From assembly GCA_900468065.1 (NCBI GenBank), contig UBTA01000001.1:3341-36328 (forward strand): DNA of 32,988 bases. The letters run 5' to 3'. Origin of the DNA: Hyphomicrobiales bacterium (GTDB lineage Bacteria > Pseudomonadota > Alphaproteobacteria > Rhizobiales > Rhizobiaceae). Positions 25,401-32,988 of the stretch are shown one piece after another (the first letter of the stretch is position 1; each line of letters begins with the position of its first letter). The notes under the pieces are model-generated. The model was not told the DNA's origin and did not search any database. It saw only the letters and a program-made list of their open reading frames with translations. The translations under genes were made by a program, and so were the position numbers.

Positions 25401-26207
25401 TTACCGCGTGTTGAGCGCGACAAGAATCTCGGCCGAGGTCATGGCGGCGATCACCGCGGGGCGCTTGTCGCTGACGGCCTTGCCGCCGATGGGCAGGACC
25501 AGCCGGCCGATCGCATCGTCGCCCAGACCTTCCTTCTTCGCCCAGCTTGAAAATGTCGCGCGCTTGGTCTTCGAGCCGATCATGCCGACATAGGCAAGGT
25601 CGTCGCGGGCAAGCGCTTCCCTGGCAATCAGGAAATCGAGCGCATGGTCATGCGTCAGAATGACGACGGCGGAGCCGGGCGCGATCTCCTTGACGACCGC
25701 TTCCGGCATGGCGACCAGTCGGTGGCTGGTACCGGCCGACATCAGGTCGAGTTCGCTCTTCCGCGTTTCCACCGCATAGGTTTTCAGCGGCAGGAGCAAA
25801 AGCGCATCGGCAAGCGCCCGGCCGACATGGCCGGCACCGAACAGCCAGACCTCCGGCAGTGCCTTCAGCCTTTCCTTGAGCTTCAAATCGAGTGCCGCGC
25901 GCGTCGCGTCATCACCGATGCGGAATGTCAGCACCATGCGGCCGCCGCAGCATTGGCCGATATCGGGGCCGAGTGGGATGTCCATCTCGAGCTGATCGCT
26001 GACCCCGGCCAGAAGCGCGCGGGCGTTGTCGATCGCCATATGCTCCATCTGACCGCCGCCGATGGTGCCGTGCGCGTCGGTCGGCGAGACCAGCATGAAG
26101 GTGCCGGCTTCGCGCGGGGTCGATCCGAAAGTCTGCTTGATCTCGACGATGACCAGTTTGTATTCGCGCTCAAGGAACGCTTCGAGGCTGTCGACTGCAA
26201 AGTTCAT
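25401..26207 (-). CDS. xdhC: Xanthine dehydrogenase accessory protein XdhC
   Basis: A 268-residue maturation factor that binds molybdenum cofactor and inserts the sulfurated form into XdhB. The N-terminal XdhC/CoxI domain includes VEIKQTFGSTPREAGTFMLV (about residues 20-40), the HGTIGGGQMEHMAI motif and the GPDIGQCCGGRM Cys pair that contacts the cofactor; the C-terminal half is a Rossmann fold (VWLFGAGHVGRALADALL) ending PAVIAAMTSAEILVAL. It follows xdhB by 12 nt and closes the xdhABC operon. Converges with the TetR gene. Length and motifs are complete. Confidence 0.96.
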   Translation of the reverse strand: MNFAVDSLEAFLEREYKLVIVEIKQTFGSTPREAGTFMLVSPTDAHGTIGGGQMEHMAIDNARALLAGVSDQLEMDIPLGPDIGQCCGGRMVLTFRIGDDATRAALDLKLKERLKALPEVWLFGAGHVGRALADALLLLPLKTYAVETRKSELDLMSAGTSHRLVAMPEAVVKEIAPGSAVVILTHDHALDFLIAREALARDDLAYVGMIGSKTKRATFSSWAKKEGLGDDAIGRLVLPIGGKAVSDKRPAVIAAMTSAEILVALNTR

Positions 26208-26219
26208 TTCAATGGCTCT

Positions 26220-28562
26220 TTATGCTTGTCCTGTCCGCAGGCGCTCGACGGCCATCAGGACGCGTTCGGGCGTTGCCGGAGCGTCGAGCCGCGGGCACTC
26301 GCGGTAATCGGCGACGCTGGCAACCGCCATCGACAGGGCTTCGAGCACCGAGATCGGCAGCATGAACGGCGGCTCGCCGACGGCCTTGGAGCGGCCGATG
26401 GTCATCTCGGCATTTTCGGCCCATTCGGCCAGCTTGACGTTGAAGATCTTTGGCCGGTCGGAGGCGAGTGGGATCTTGTAGGTCGATGGTGCGTGAGTGC
26501 GCAGGCGCCCCTTGGCATCCCACCACAATTCCTCCGTCGTCAGCCAGCCCATGCCTTGCACGAAGGCACCCTCGACCTGGCCGATATCGATCGCCGGATT
26601 GAGCGACTTGCCGACATCGTGCAGCACATCGACCCGGTCGACCATATATTCGCCGGTCAGCGTATCGATGGAAACCTCGGAAACGGAGGCGCCATAGGCG
26701 AAATAGTAGAACGGGGTGCCGCGTCCCGTATTGCGGTCCCAGTGAATTTTTGGCGTCTTGTAGAACCCGGTGGCCGATAGCTGCACGCGAGCAAAATAGG
26801 CCTGCTTGATGAAATCGGGGAAGGGCACCAGTTCGTCGCCGATCTTCACGTGGTTCGGCACAAAAGCGATGTTACCCGCATCGGTCTGCCAGCGCTCGGC
26901 AGCGAACTCAACCAAGCGTTCCTTGATCTGCCGGGCGGCGTCATGGGCGGCCATGCCGTTGAGATCTGAGCCGGAGGAGGCGGCCGTTGCCGAGGTGTTG
27001 GGCACCTTGCCGGTGGTGGTTGCCGTTATCTTGACGTTGGTGATATCGACCTGGAAACTATCCGCCAGGACCTGCGCCACCTTGGTATAGAGCCCCTGGC
27101 CCATTTCGGTGCCGCCATGGTTCAGGTGGATCGACCCATCCTGATAGATATGCACCAGCGCACCCGCCTGGTTGAAGGCGGTCATGGTGAACGAGATGCC
27201 GAATTTCACCGGCGTCAGCGCAATGCCCTTGCGGATGATGCGGCTGGTCTTGTTGAAATCGATGACTGCTTGACGCCGCGCCTGATAGCCGGCGCTCTCT
27301 TCCAGCTCTGCGACGATACGCTGGATGATATTGTCCTCGACCTGCTGGTGATAGGGCGTCAGATCGCGGCCGGAGCCTTTCTCGCCATAGAAATTCAGCT
27401 TGCGGATGTCGAGCGGGTCCTTGCCCAGCGCATAGGCGATCTCCTCGATGATACGCTCACCACCGACCATGCCTTGCGGGCCGCCGAAACCGCGATAGGC
27501 GGTGTTGGAGACGGTGTGCGTCTTCAAGGGTTGCGAGGTCAGTTTTACATGCGGATAGAAATAGGAACTGTCAGCATGGAAGAGGGCGCGGTCGGTGACC
27601 GGGCCGGAGAGGTCGGAAGAATAGCCGCAGCGGGCGGCATAATTGGCCTTCACCGCATGGATACGGCCGTCGTCGTCGAAACCGACATCGTAATCGACGA
27701 GGAAGTCGTGGCGCTTACCGGTTGCGGTCATGTCCTCGTCGCGGTCGGGGCGGAACTTGACGGCGCGGTTGAGTTTCTTGGCGGCAACGGCGGCAAGTGC
27801 GGCAAACTGGTTGCCCTGCGTCTCCTTGCCGCCAAAACCCCCACCCATGCGCCGAACCTGCACGGTGACCGCGTTGGAGGGAACGCCCAGAACATGGCCG
27901 ACCATGTGCTGCACTTCGCTCGGATGCTGGGTGGAGGACCAGACGGTGATGTCGTCGTCCTCGCCGGGAATGGCCATGGCGATATGGCTTTCGAGGTAAA
28001 AATGCTCCTGGCCACCAATCCGCATCCGGCCGGTGAGGCGTCGTGGGGACAGTTCCAGTTCGGCCTCGGCATCACCGCGCGACAAGGTCAGCGGCTTGGT
28101 GACGACCTCGGCGCCGTTTTCCAGCGCATCGAGAATATCGGTGTGATGCGGCAGGTCGCGATAGGTGATTTTCGCCTTGCGGGCGGCGCGGCGGGCAATA
28201 TCGCGGGTTTCGGCGATCACGGCAAAGGCCGGCTGGCCGTGGAATTGCACCAGGCCGTCTGCCAGCACCGGTTCGTCGTCGAGATGGCTGGGGCTGATGT
28301 CGTTGGAATGCGGCATGTCTTTTGCGGTCAGCACGCAGACGACGCCGGGGGTGGCCTCGACCTCGGACAGATCCATGGCGATGATCTGCGCATGGGCGCG
28401 GTCGGTCATCCCAAGCGCGCCGTGCAGCGTCCCCGCAGGTTCCGGAATATCGTCGATATAGTCGGCCGTGCCCGAGACATGCTTGTGGGCGCTGTCGTGG
28501 CGCAGGTTCGAATGCATGGAACCGGCAATGGTCTTGCGTTCCTCGAAGGTGGAGTTGTCCAT
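26220..28562 (-). CDS. xdhB: Xanthine dehydrogenase molybdopterin-binding subunit
   Basis: A 780-residue molybdenum hydroxylase large subunit that oxidises hypoxanthine and xanthine to urate. Key parts are the N-terminal hammerhead domain (HKHVSGTADYIDDIPEPAGTL), the cofactor motif RRMGGGFGGKE, RGFGGPQGM that binds the pterin, GGTEMGQGLYTK and the C-terminal VGEPPFML bearing the catalytic Glu. The start at 28562 (MDNSTFEERKTIAG) has AAGG 9 nt upstream; the extra 27 codons of the longer frame lie within the RIME-like repeat and are not conserved. It follows xdhA by 169 bp that hold this repeat. Cytoplasmic; works with XdhA carrying iron-sulfur clusters and FAD. Confidence 0.97.
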   Translation of the reverse strand: MDNSTFEERKTIAGSMHSNLRHDSAHKHVSGTADYIDDIPEPAGTLHGALGMTDRAHAQIIAMDLSEVEATPGVVCVLTAKDMPHSNDISPSHLDDEPVLADGLVQFHGQPAFAVIAETRDIARRAARKAKITYRDLPHHTDILDALENGAEVVTKPLTLSRGDAEAELELSPRRLTGRMRIGGQEHFYLESHIAMAIPGEDDDITVWSSTQHPSEVQHMVGHVLGVPSNAVTVQVRRMGGGFGGKETQGNQFAALAAVAAKKLNRAVKFRPDRDEDMTATGKRHDFLVDYDVGFDDDGRIHAVKANYAARCGYSSDLSGPVTDRALFHADSSYFYPHVKLTSQPLKTHTVSNTAYRGFGGPQGMVGGERIIEEIAYALGKDPLDIRKLNFYGEKGSGRDLTPYHQQVEDNIIQRIVAELEESAGYQARRQAVIDFNKTSRIIRKGIALTPVKFGISFTMTAFNQAGALVHIYQDGSIHLNHGGTEMGQGLYTKVAQVLADSFQVDITNVKITATTTGKVPNTSATAASSGSDLNGMAAHDAARQIKERLVEFAAERWQTDAGNIAFVPNHVKIGDELVPFPDFIKQAYFARVQLSATGFYKTPKIHWDRNTGRGTPFYYFAYGASVSEVSIDTLTGEYMVDRVDVLHDVGKSLNPAIDIGQVEGAFVQGMGWLTTEELWWDAKGRLRTHAPSTYKIPLASDRPKIFNVKLAEWAENAEMTIGRSKAVGEPPFMLPISVLEALSMAVASVADYRECPRLDAPATPERVLMAVERLRTGQA

Positions 28563-28586
28563 CAGCAGATACCTTCGCTTCTTTCT

Positions 28587-28711
28587 CTTCTCCCCAGCGG
28601 GGAGAAGATGGCCCGAAGGGCCGGATGAGGGGAAGCCAAACAAACTGAAGTTTGCCGCAAGACCCCCTCATCGCCTCGTTTCACTCGGCACTTCTCCCCG
28701 CTGGGGAGAAG
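28587..28711. repeat. RIME1-like Rhizobium intergenic mosaic element
   Basis: A 125-bp element with two 21-bp palindromic ends: CTTCTCCCC-AGC-GGGGAGAAG at 28587-28607 and CTTCTCCCC-GCT-GGGGAGAAG at 28691-28711, which are exact inverted copies of each other. Inside are a GGCCC/GGGCC hairpin (28610-28622), GATGAGGGG matched by CCCCTCATC, and CAAACT/AGTTTG (28640-28653). The structure and the GATGAGGGG/CTCCCC wording match the RIME1 family described in Sinorhizobium and Rhizobium. It fills the xdhA-xdhB gap within the operon. Confidence 0.8.
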
Positions 28712-28731
28712 AGGAAAGCCGCCGCCCGCAC

Positions 28732-30207
28732 TCATGCCGTCACCTCAAAGCGGACGAATTCCGCCTTCTGCCCGGAAGTCTCCAGCAAAAACCGCAACAG
28801 CAGGTTCTTCGCCGTCAGGATCCGATAGGCGGCGGTGGCGCGCCAGTCGGTCAGGGGCTGGTAATCCATATCGAATGCAGCCTGCGCCACTTTGACGGTG
28901 CCTTCGCTCCAGGGTTTGCCGATCAGCGCCGCTTCGACATTTGACGCTCGCTTCGGTGTCCCGGCCATGCCGCCGAATGCGATAATGGCTGACCTCACGG
29001 TGTTGTCGCTATCGAGCGCAATGCGGAAAGCGCCGCAGAGTGCGGAGATGTCCTCATCCCGGCGCTTGGAAATCTTGTAGACGGCAAAATGATCGTCCTT
29101 CGGCAGGTCCGGCACGAAAATGCTCTCGACGAATTCGCCGGGTTGGCGATCCTGTCGCCCGTATTCGATGAAATAGGCCTCGAGCGGCACGCTGCGCGCA
29201 CCGGCTTTCGAACGCAGATTGACGCTGGCACTGAGCGCGATCAGCGGCGGCGGGGTATCGCCGATCGGCGAGCCGTTGGCGACATTGCCGCCGATCGTGC
29301 CCATGTTGCGCACCTGCTCGCCGCCGAGGCGATCGAGCATGCGGCCAAAGGCAGGATAGCGAGCGGAAATGGCTGAAAAGGCGGCGGAATAGCTGACACC
29401 GGCGCCGATCAGGATGCCGTCTCCCGTCTCGCGGATGAACTGCAGGTCTTCCAGCCCGTTGATGAAGATCACCGGGTTGAGCGCGCGCATCTGCTTGGTG
29501 ACCCAGAGACCGACATCGGTGGAGCCGGCAACGATGGTCGCCTGCGGATGATCGGCCAGCGCATCGGCCAGATCGGTCACCGTGCCGGGGATGATCAGGG
29601 TGGCGTCACCGCTTTCCATGCGGATCGTCCGCGTCGAGCGGATCGCGGTCAGCTTGGCTATGATGTCTTCGCGGACTTTGACGATCGGGTCGAACACCGC
29701 ATCAGGCCTTGCCTGTGCGACGGCTTCCGCGGCTTTGACGATCGGCTCATAGCCCGTGCATCGACAGAGATTGCCTTGCAGTGCCTTTTCGATATCGGCG
29801 CGGCCGGGATTGTCCTTTGACAGCCAGAGGCCATAAAGCGACATGACAAAGCCGGGGGTGCAGAAACCGCATTGCGAGCCGTGATAATCGACCATCGCCT
29901 GCTGAACCGGGTGCAGCGTTCCGTCTTTTGCCGCCAAGTGCTCGACAGTGACGACATGGGTTGCGTTCAGCGAACCGGTGAAACGGATACAGGCATTGAC
30001 GCTTTCGTAAACCAGTTCGTTACCGGCAAGCCGCCCGACCAGCACGGTGCAGGCGCCGCAATCTCCTTCGGCGCAGCCTTCCTTGGTGCCGGTCAGCCGT
30101 TTTTCAAGGCGCAGGAAATCCAGCAGCGTCGCGGTCGGCTGCAGAGTGTCCAGCGCAATCTCCCGATCGTTCAGGATAAAACGGATGCGGCCGGGGGACT
30201 GTGTCAT
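28732..30207 (-). CDS. xdhA: Xanthine dehydrogenase small subunit, 2Fe-2S and FAD
   Basis: A 491-residue subunit carrying electrons from the molybdenum site to NAD. All eight cluster cysteines are present: Cys45, 50, 53 and 73 in the plant-type ferredoxin domain (EGCAEGDCGACTV) and Cys113, 116, 148 and 150 in the helical domain (SQCGFCTPGF, GNLCRCTGYEP). The FAD domain (about residues 205-370) shows IVAGSTDVGLWVTKQ and GTIGGNVANGSPIGDTPP, followed by the CO-dehydrogenase flavoprotein C-terminal domain. The ATG at 30207 follows AGAAGAG; longer starts at 30225 and 30258 are not conserved. It is the first gene of xdhABC and is divergent from glpK across 219 bp. Confidence 0.96.
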   Translation of the reverse strand: MTQSPGRIRFILNDREIALDTLQPTATLLDFLRLEKRLTGTKEGCAEGDCGACTVLVGRLAGNELVYESVNACIRFTGSLNATHVVTVEHLAAKDGTLHPVQQAMVDYHGSQCGFCTPGFVMSLYGLWLSKDNPGRADIEKALQGNLCRCTGYEPIVKAAEAVAQARPDAVFDPIVKVREDIIAKLTAIRSTRTIRMESGDATLIIPGTVTDLADALADHPQATIVAGSTDVGLWVTKQMRALNPVIFINGLEDLQFIRETGDGILIGAGVSYSAAFSAISARYPAFGRMLDRLGGEQVRNMGTIGGNVANGSPIGDTPPPLIALSASVNLRSKAGARSVPLEAYFIEYGRQDRQPGEFVESIFVPDLPKDDHFAVYKISKRRDEDISALCGAFRIALDSDNTVRSAIIAFGGMAGTPKRASNVEAALIGKPWSEGTVKVAQAAFDMDYQPLTDWRATAAYRILTAKNLLLRFLLETSGQKAEFVRFEVTA

Positions 30208-30321
30208 GCTGTCTCTTCTTTTCATTTCGACTCTTGAAACTATGCCCAAAACCGGCACCGTGACAATTGTGTTTCTACCATCACCGTCCGGCTTTTTCGC
30301 GCGTTAAAAAGGCTTGTCTGC

Positions 30322-30365
30322 TTGCGTTTTGTTTTCGTTTGACATTCGTTTTTGTATCGTATTGA
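30322..30365 (+). promoter_or_regulatory. Four phased 11-bp repeats upstream of glpK, probable operator
   Basis: Four consecutive 11-base units, each with CG at positions 4-5, run without gaps: TTGCGTTTTGT, TTTCGTTTGAC, ATTCGTTTTTG and TATCGTATTGA. The CG steps fall at 30325, 30336, 30347 and 30358. The TTTCGTTT wording resembles operators of DeoR-type repressors such as GlpR. A TTGACA hexamer (30339-30344) overlaps units 2-3, so binding would occlude a promoter. The array ends 61 bp before the glpK ATG. Confidence 0.6.
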
Positions 30366-30426
30366 AGTTTTTGAAATGGCTCGCGCGGGAGAGATCGCGA
30401 GAACAAGAAGAGCTGGGAGGGGCAAG

Positions 30427-31920
30427 ATGAGCGGATATGTTCTCGCAATCGATCAGGGCACGACATCGAGCCGCGCGATCGTCTTCGACAAGGACCAGAA
30501 GATCGCCGGGTCCGGGCAGAAGGAATTCAAGCAGCATTTTCCGAAATCCGGCTGGGTCGAGCATGATCCCGGGGAAATCTGGGACACCGTCGTCTGGGCG
30601 ATCAAGGAAGCCATCAGCAAAGCGGGCATCAAGGCGAGCGACCTTTCGGCGATCGGCATCACCAACCAGCGCGAGACGGTCGTCGTCTGGGAGCGCGACA
30701 GCGGCAAGCCGATCCACAATGCCATCGTCTGGCAGGATCGCCGCACCGCTTCCTATTGCGACAAGCTGAAACGCCAGGGGCTGGAAAAGACCTTCACCAA
30801 GAAGACCGGCCTGTTGCTCGATCCCTATTTTTCCGGCACAAAACTCTCCTGGATGCTCGCCAACGTCAAAGGCGCGCGGGCGCGCGGGGCGAAGGGCGAC
30901 CTCTGCTTTGGCACGATCGATACATTCCTGATCTGGCGGCTGACCGGCGGCAAATCCTTCGTTACCGATGCGACCAACGCCTCACGCACGCTGATGTTCA
31001 ACATCGTCACCAATGACTGGGATCGTGAACTGCTCGACATCCTGCGCGTTCCCGAGGCGATGCTGCCGCAGGTTCTGGACTGCGCCGCTGATTTCGGCGT
31101 GACGGACGCCTCGATCTTTGGCGCGGAAATCCCGATCCTTGGCGTTGCTGGCGACCAGCAGGCCGCCACCATCGGCCAGGCCTGCTTCCAGCCGGGCATG
31201 ATGAAATCCACCTATGGCACCGGCTGCTTTGCGCTTTTGAACACCGGCAAGGATATTGTCCGCTCGAAGAACCGGCTGCTGACCACCATTGCCTACCGCC
31301 TCGACGGCGAAACCACCTATGCGCTGGAAGGCTCGATCTTCGTCGCCGGTGCCGCCGTGCAATGGCTGCGGGATGGGCTGAAAGTCATCAAGGCCGCATC
31401 CGATACCGGGACGCTGGCCGCAAGCGCTGATCCGTCGCAGGAGGTCTATCTCGTGCCGGCCTTTACCGGCCTTGGCGCGCCGCATTGGGATCCGGATGCG
31501 CGCGGCGCCATCTTCGGCATGACGCGCAACACCGGCCCGGCCGAATTCGCCCGTGCGGCGCTCGAGGCCGTCTGCTACCAGACGCGCGATCTGCTCGATG
31601 CCATGCACAAGGACTGGAAGACCGACGGCCGGGAAACCGTCCTGCGCGTCGATGGCGGCATGGTCGCTTCCGACTGGACGATGCAGCGCCTGTCCGACCT
31701 GCTCGACGCACCGGTCGACCGGCCGACCATTTTGGAAACCACCGCACTCGGTGTCGCCTGGCTTGCCGGCAGCCGGGCAGGGGTCTGGCCGAACCAGAAG
31801 GATTTTGCCAAATCCTGGGCTAGAGATCAGCGTTTTGAGCCGCTGATGGACGAGAAGATGCGGGCCGGAAAGCTGAAGGGCTGGCGCAATGCGGTGAAGC
31901 GGACGCTGAGCGACGGCTAG
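30427..31920 (+). CDS. glpK: Glycerol kinase
   Basis: A 497-residue FGGY-family kinase that phosphorylates glycerol to sn-glycerol 3-phosphate in the cytoplasm. Motifs: [16 protein letters not shown] (5-20), [80 protein letters not shown] and [12 protein letters not shown] for ATP binding. Length is normal for GlpK. The ATG has GGAGGGG 5 nt upstream; the extra 25 codons of the longer frame overlap the promoter. No glpF, glpD or glpR is adjacent, so it stands alone, transcribed divergently from xdhA. The phased repeats upstream suggest DeoR-type control. Confidence 0.97.
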   Translation: MSGYVLAIDQGTTSSRAIVFDKDQKIAGSGQKEFKQHFPKSGWVEHDPGEIWDTVVWAIKEAISKAGIKASDLSAIGITNQRETVVVWERDSGKPIHNAIVWQDRRTASYCDKLKRQGLEKTFTKKTGLLLDPYFSGTKLSWMLANVKGARARGAKGDLCFGTIDTFLIWRLTGGKSFVTDATNASRTLMFNIVTNDWDRELLDILRVPEAMLPQVLDCAADFGVTDASIFGAEIPILGVAGDQQAATIGQACFQPGMMKSTYGTGCFALLNTGKDIVRSKNRLLTTIAYRLDGETTYALEGSIFVAGAAVQWLRDGLKVIKAASDTGTLAASADPSQEVYLVPAFTGLGAPHWDPDARGAIFGMTRNTGPAEFARAALEAVCYQTRDLLDAMHKDWKTDGRETVLRVDGGMVASDWTMQRLSDLLDAPVDRPTILETTALGVAWLAGSRAGVWPNQKDFAKSWARDQRFEPLMDEKMRAGKLKGWRNAVKRTLSDG

Positions 31921-31943
31921 ACAATATTGTCCTTGATCGCCAC

Positions 31944-31963
31944 ATGTAGTAACGTTGCTACAT
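31944..31963. promoter_or_regulatory. Near-perfect palindrome, probable toxin-antitoxin operator
   Basis: ATGTAGTAACGTTGCTACAT is symmetric except for one base pair (T50/G57), centred on AACGTT, and lies 14 bp before the antitoxin ATG. Type II toxin-antitoxin operons are normally repressed by the antitoxin or complex binding such a site. Confidence 0.6.
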
Positions 31964-31977
31964 CAATGGAGGCGCCG

Positions 31978-32283
31978 ATGAGCACCATATTTTCCAGCCG
32001 GGAATTCAATCAGGACACGGGCCGCGCCAAGAAAGCTGCAGGGGATGGACCAGTGTTCATCACCGACCGGGGCCGGCCAGCGCATGTGCTTTTGTCGATC
32101 GAGGACTATCAGAAGCTGACACGCGACAGAAGCGATTTCCCGGATTCCGACGCGTCCGGTCGAAACCACAGGAAAAACATCCTCGAACTTCTCGCCATGC
32201 CGGGATTGGAGGAGGTGGATGACGACTTCGAGTTTCCGGAAATGAAGGGGGACTGGGGCCTTAAAACTCCGGACTTCTCGTGA
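31978..32283 (+). CDS. Phd/YefM-type antitoxin
   Basis: A 101-residue antitoxin. The N-terminal ~60 residues match the Phd/YefM DNA-binding fold: SREFNQDTGRAKKAAGDGPVFITDRGRPAHVLLSIEDYQKL, given here as SREFNQDTGRAKKAA and GPVFITDRGRPAHVLLSIED. The C-terminal ~40 residues are acidic and probably disordered, ending EMKGDWGLKTPDFS; this is the part that wraps the toxin in related pairs. GGAGG stands 6 nt before the ATG at 31978; an in-frame start 17 codons earlier would erase the palindrome spacing. Its stop overlaps the toxin start by four bases (GTGA), so expression is coupled. Confidence 0.9.
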   Translation: MSTIFSSREFNQDTGRAKKAAGDGPVFITDRGRPAHVLLSIEDYQKLTRDRSDFPDSDASGRNHRKNILELLAMPGLEEVDDDFEFPEMKGDWGLKTPDFS

Positions 32284-32702
32284 AGTTTATTCTGGATACG
32301 AACGTTATCTCCGAGTTTCGCAAGGCTGCCAGCGGCAGATGTCATCCGAACGTGAAGGCTTGGGTCGAGGCCGTTGATCCGGAAGCAGTGTATCTTTCGG
32401 TCATCACGATCATGGAGCTGGAGGTCGGTTATCTGTCGTTGAAACGCCGGGACCTGCTGCAGGCCGCGCATGTCAAAGCCTGGATATCCGATTATATTCC
32501 CCGGGTCTTCCGGGATCGCATTCTTGTGTTGGACAATGCGGTGGCGCTTGTCTGTGCTGGATTGCATGTTCCAGACAAGCGGCCGGAGCGGGATGCGATC
32601 ATTGCGGCCACGGCGCTTCATTACGGCCTGACCGTGGTGACCCGAAATATCCGGGATTTCGCGGATATGGGGGTGCCTCTGCTCAATCCATGGGAATCCT
32701 GA
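32280..32702 (+). CDS. PIN-domain toxin, VapC/FitB-like
   Basis: A 140-residue PIN-domain ribonuclease toxin with all acidic metal ligands visible: Asp6 in FILDTNVISE, Glu46 in TIMELEVG, the Asp in RPERDAIIAATA near 104 and Asp near 126 in TRNIRDFADMGVPLLNPW. The closing NPW is common in the FitB-like branch. It starts with GTG overlapping the antitoxin stop, so translation is coupled. VapC toxins cleave tRNA or rRNA when free of antitoxin; the target here is unknown. The pair lies between glpK and a flavin monooxygenase gene and may be an acquired module. Confidence 0.92.
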   Translation: MKFILDTNVISEFRKAASGRCHPNVKAWVEAVDPEAVYLSVITIMELEVGYLSLKRRDLLQAAHVKAWISDYIPRVFRDRILVLDNAVALVCAGLHVPDKRPERDAIIAATALHYGLTVVTRNIRDFADMGVPLLNPWES

Positions 32703-32816
32703 CCCAACTGGAAACGCACTGTTTCAGCAGGCGCGCTGTGATCCGCCCGCAATCTTGATTATCTGAGCTATCGAAACATCCCCTTCGCCTTCGGGCTCAT
32801 CAACAGGCAGGACCCC

Positions 32817-32988
32817 ATGGAACTTGGTCTTTACACATTCGGCGACGTTCATCCCGAGGCGCCGCAGGGGCGCGGGCGGGAGGGCGAGGAGCGGGTGCGC
32901 CATCTGATCGAGGAAATCGAGCTGGCCGATCAGGTCGGGCTCGATGTCTTTGGTCTCGGCGAGCATCACCGGCCGGATTATGTCGCCT
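32817..32988 (+). CDS. Luciferase-like flavin-dependent monooxygenase (LLM class), 5' part
   Basis: The window ends inside this gene; 57 codons are visible. The start [20 protein letters not shown] and the following [20 protein letters not shown], then [14 protein letters not shown], are the strongly conserved N terminus of LLM-class flavin-dependent oxidoreductases, including the GEHHRPDY motif at about residues 48-55. Family members use reduced FMN or F420 to oxygenate diverse substrates; the substrate is unknown. AGGA occurs 5 nt before the ATG. The 114-bp spacer from the toxin gene should hold its promoter. The full length and the product's subgroup cannot be judged here. Confidence 0.88.
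   Translation, partial: MELGLYTFGDVHPEAPQGRGREGEERVRHLIEEIELADQVGLDVFGLGEHHRPDYVA

Noticed and set aside
27117-28628. 503-codon plus-strand open frame opposite xdhB
   Set aside because: It is antisense to conserved molybdopterin-binding motifs and runs into the intergenic repeat.

Overview
The window looks like a chromosomal segment of a Rhizobium/Agrobacterium-type alphaproteobacterium. The pointers are the GC-rich coding bias, the rhizobial gene families (ATP-grasp/alpha-E/transglutaminase trio, Host_attach protein, DUF1045, PRC-barrel protein, DUF1127-like peptide), a RIME1-like intergenic mosaic repeat, and a purine catabolic locus of the rhizobial kind. The genus is inferred from family recognition, not from a database search. 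I see no rRNA, tRNA, CRISPR array, prophage or insertion sequence.

Left part (1-15.5 kb). A minus-strand trio encodes a circularly permuted ATP-grasp protein, an alpha-E protein and a transglutaminase-like protease. It is followed by an EamA transporter, a RhlE-type DEAD-box RNA helicase, an AlkD-like HEAT-repeat protein divergent from a Host_attach (baeRF-like) protein, and a non-pyrrolysine MttB-family methyltransferase. MnmD is next to a divergent FAD oxidoreductase resembling the MnmC oxidase half, so the E. coli MnmC activities may be split over two genes here. Next comes a small cassette: a duplicated DUF6506-like protein, a frameshifted SgcJ/EcaC (NTF2-like) gene, and a divergent LysR regulator with a perfect inverted repeat between them. 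A PRC-barrel gene and a DUF1045 gene close the section.

Centre and right (15.6-30.2 kb) form a nearly complete purine degradation locus. XdhA/XdhB with maturation factor XdhC convert hypoxanthine/xanthine to urate, and GuaD feeds guanine in as xanthine. Membrane-bound PuuD oxidises urate to 5-hydroxyisourate, UraH makes OHCU, UraD makes allantoin, PuuE makes allantoate, and AllA cleaves ureidoglycolate. The step from allantoate to ureidoglycolate is not encoded here. A GcvA-type LysR gene lies directly upstream of puuD-guaD. Interleaved are an FMN alpha-hydroxy-acid dehydrogenase, an orphan small ORF, a DUF1127-like peptide, an ABM-domain protein, and an alpha/beta hydrolase divergent from a TetR regulator.

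Right end (30.2-33.0 kb). Glycerol kinase is preceded by four 11-bp-phased CG-centred repeats. A Phd/VapC-type toxin-antitoxin pair with a near-perfect operator palindrome follows, then the 5' part of a luciferase-like flavin monooxygenase that runs off the window.

I found no clearly unprecedented system. The most distinctive signals are the phased glpK repeats, the perfect LysR-region inverted repeat, the frameshifted NTF2-like gene beside a duplicated DUF6506 protein, and several unexplained palindromes.
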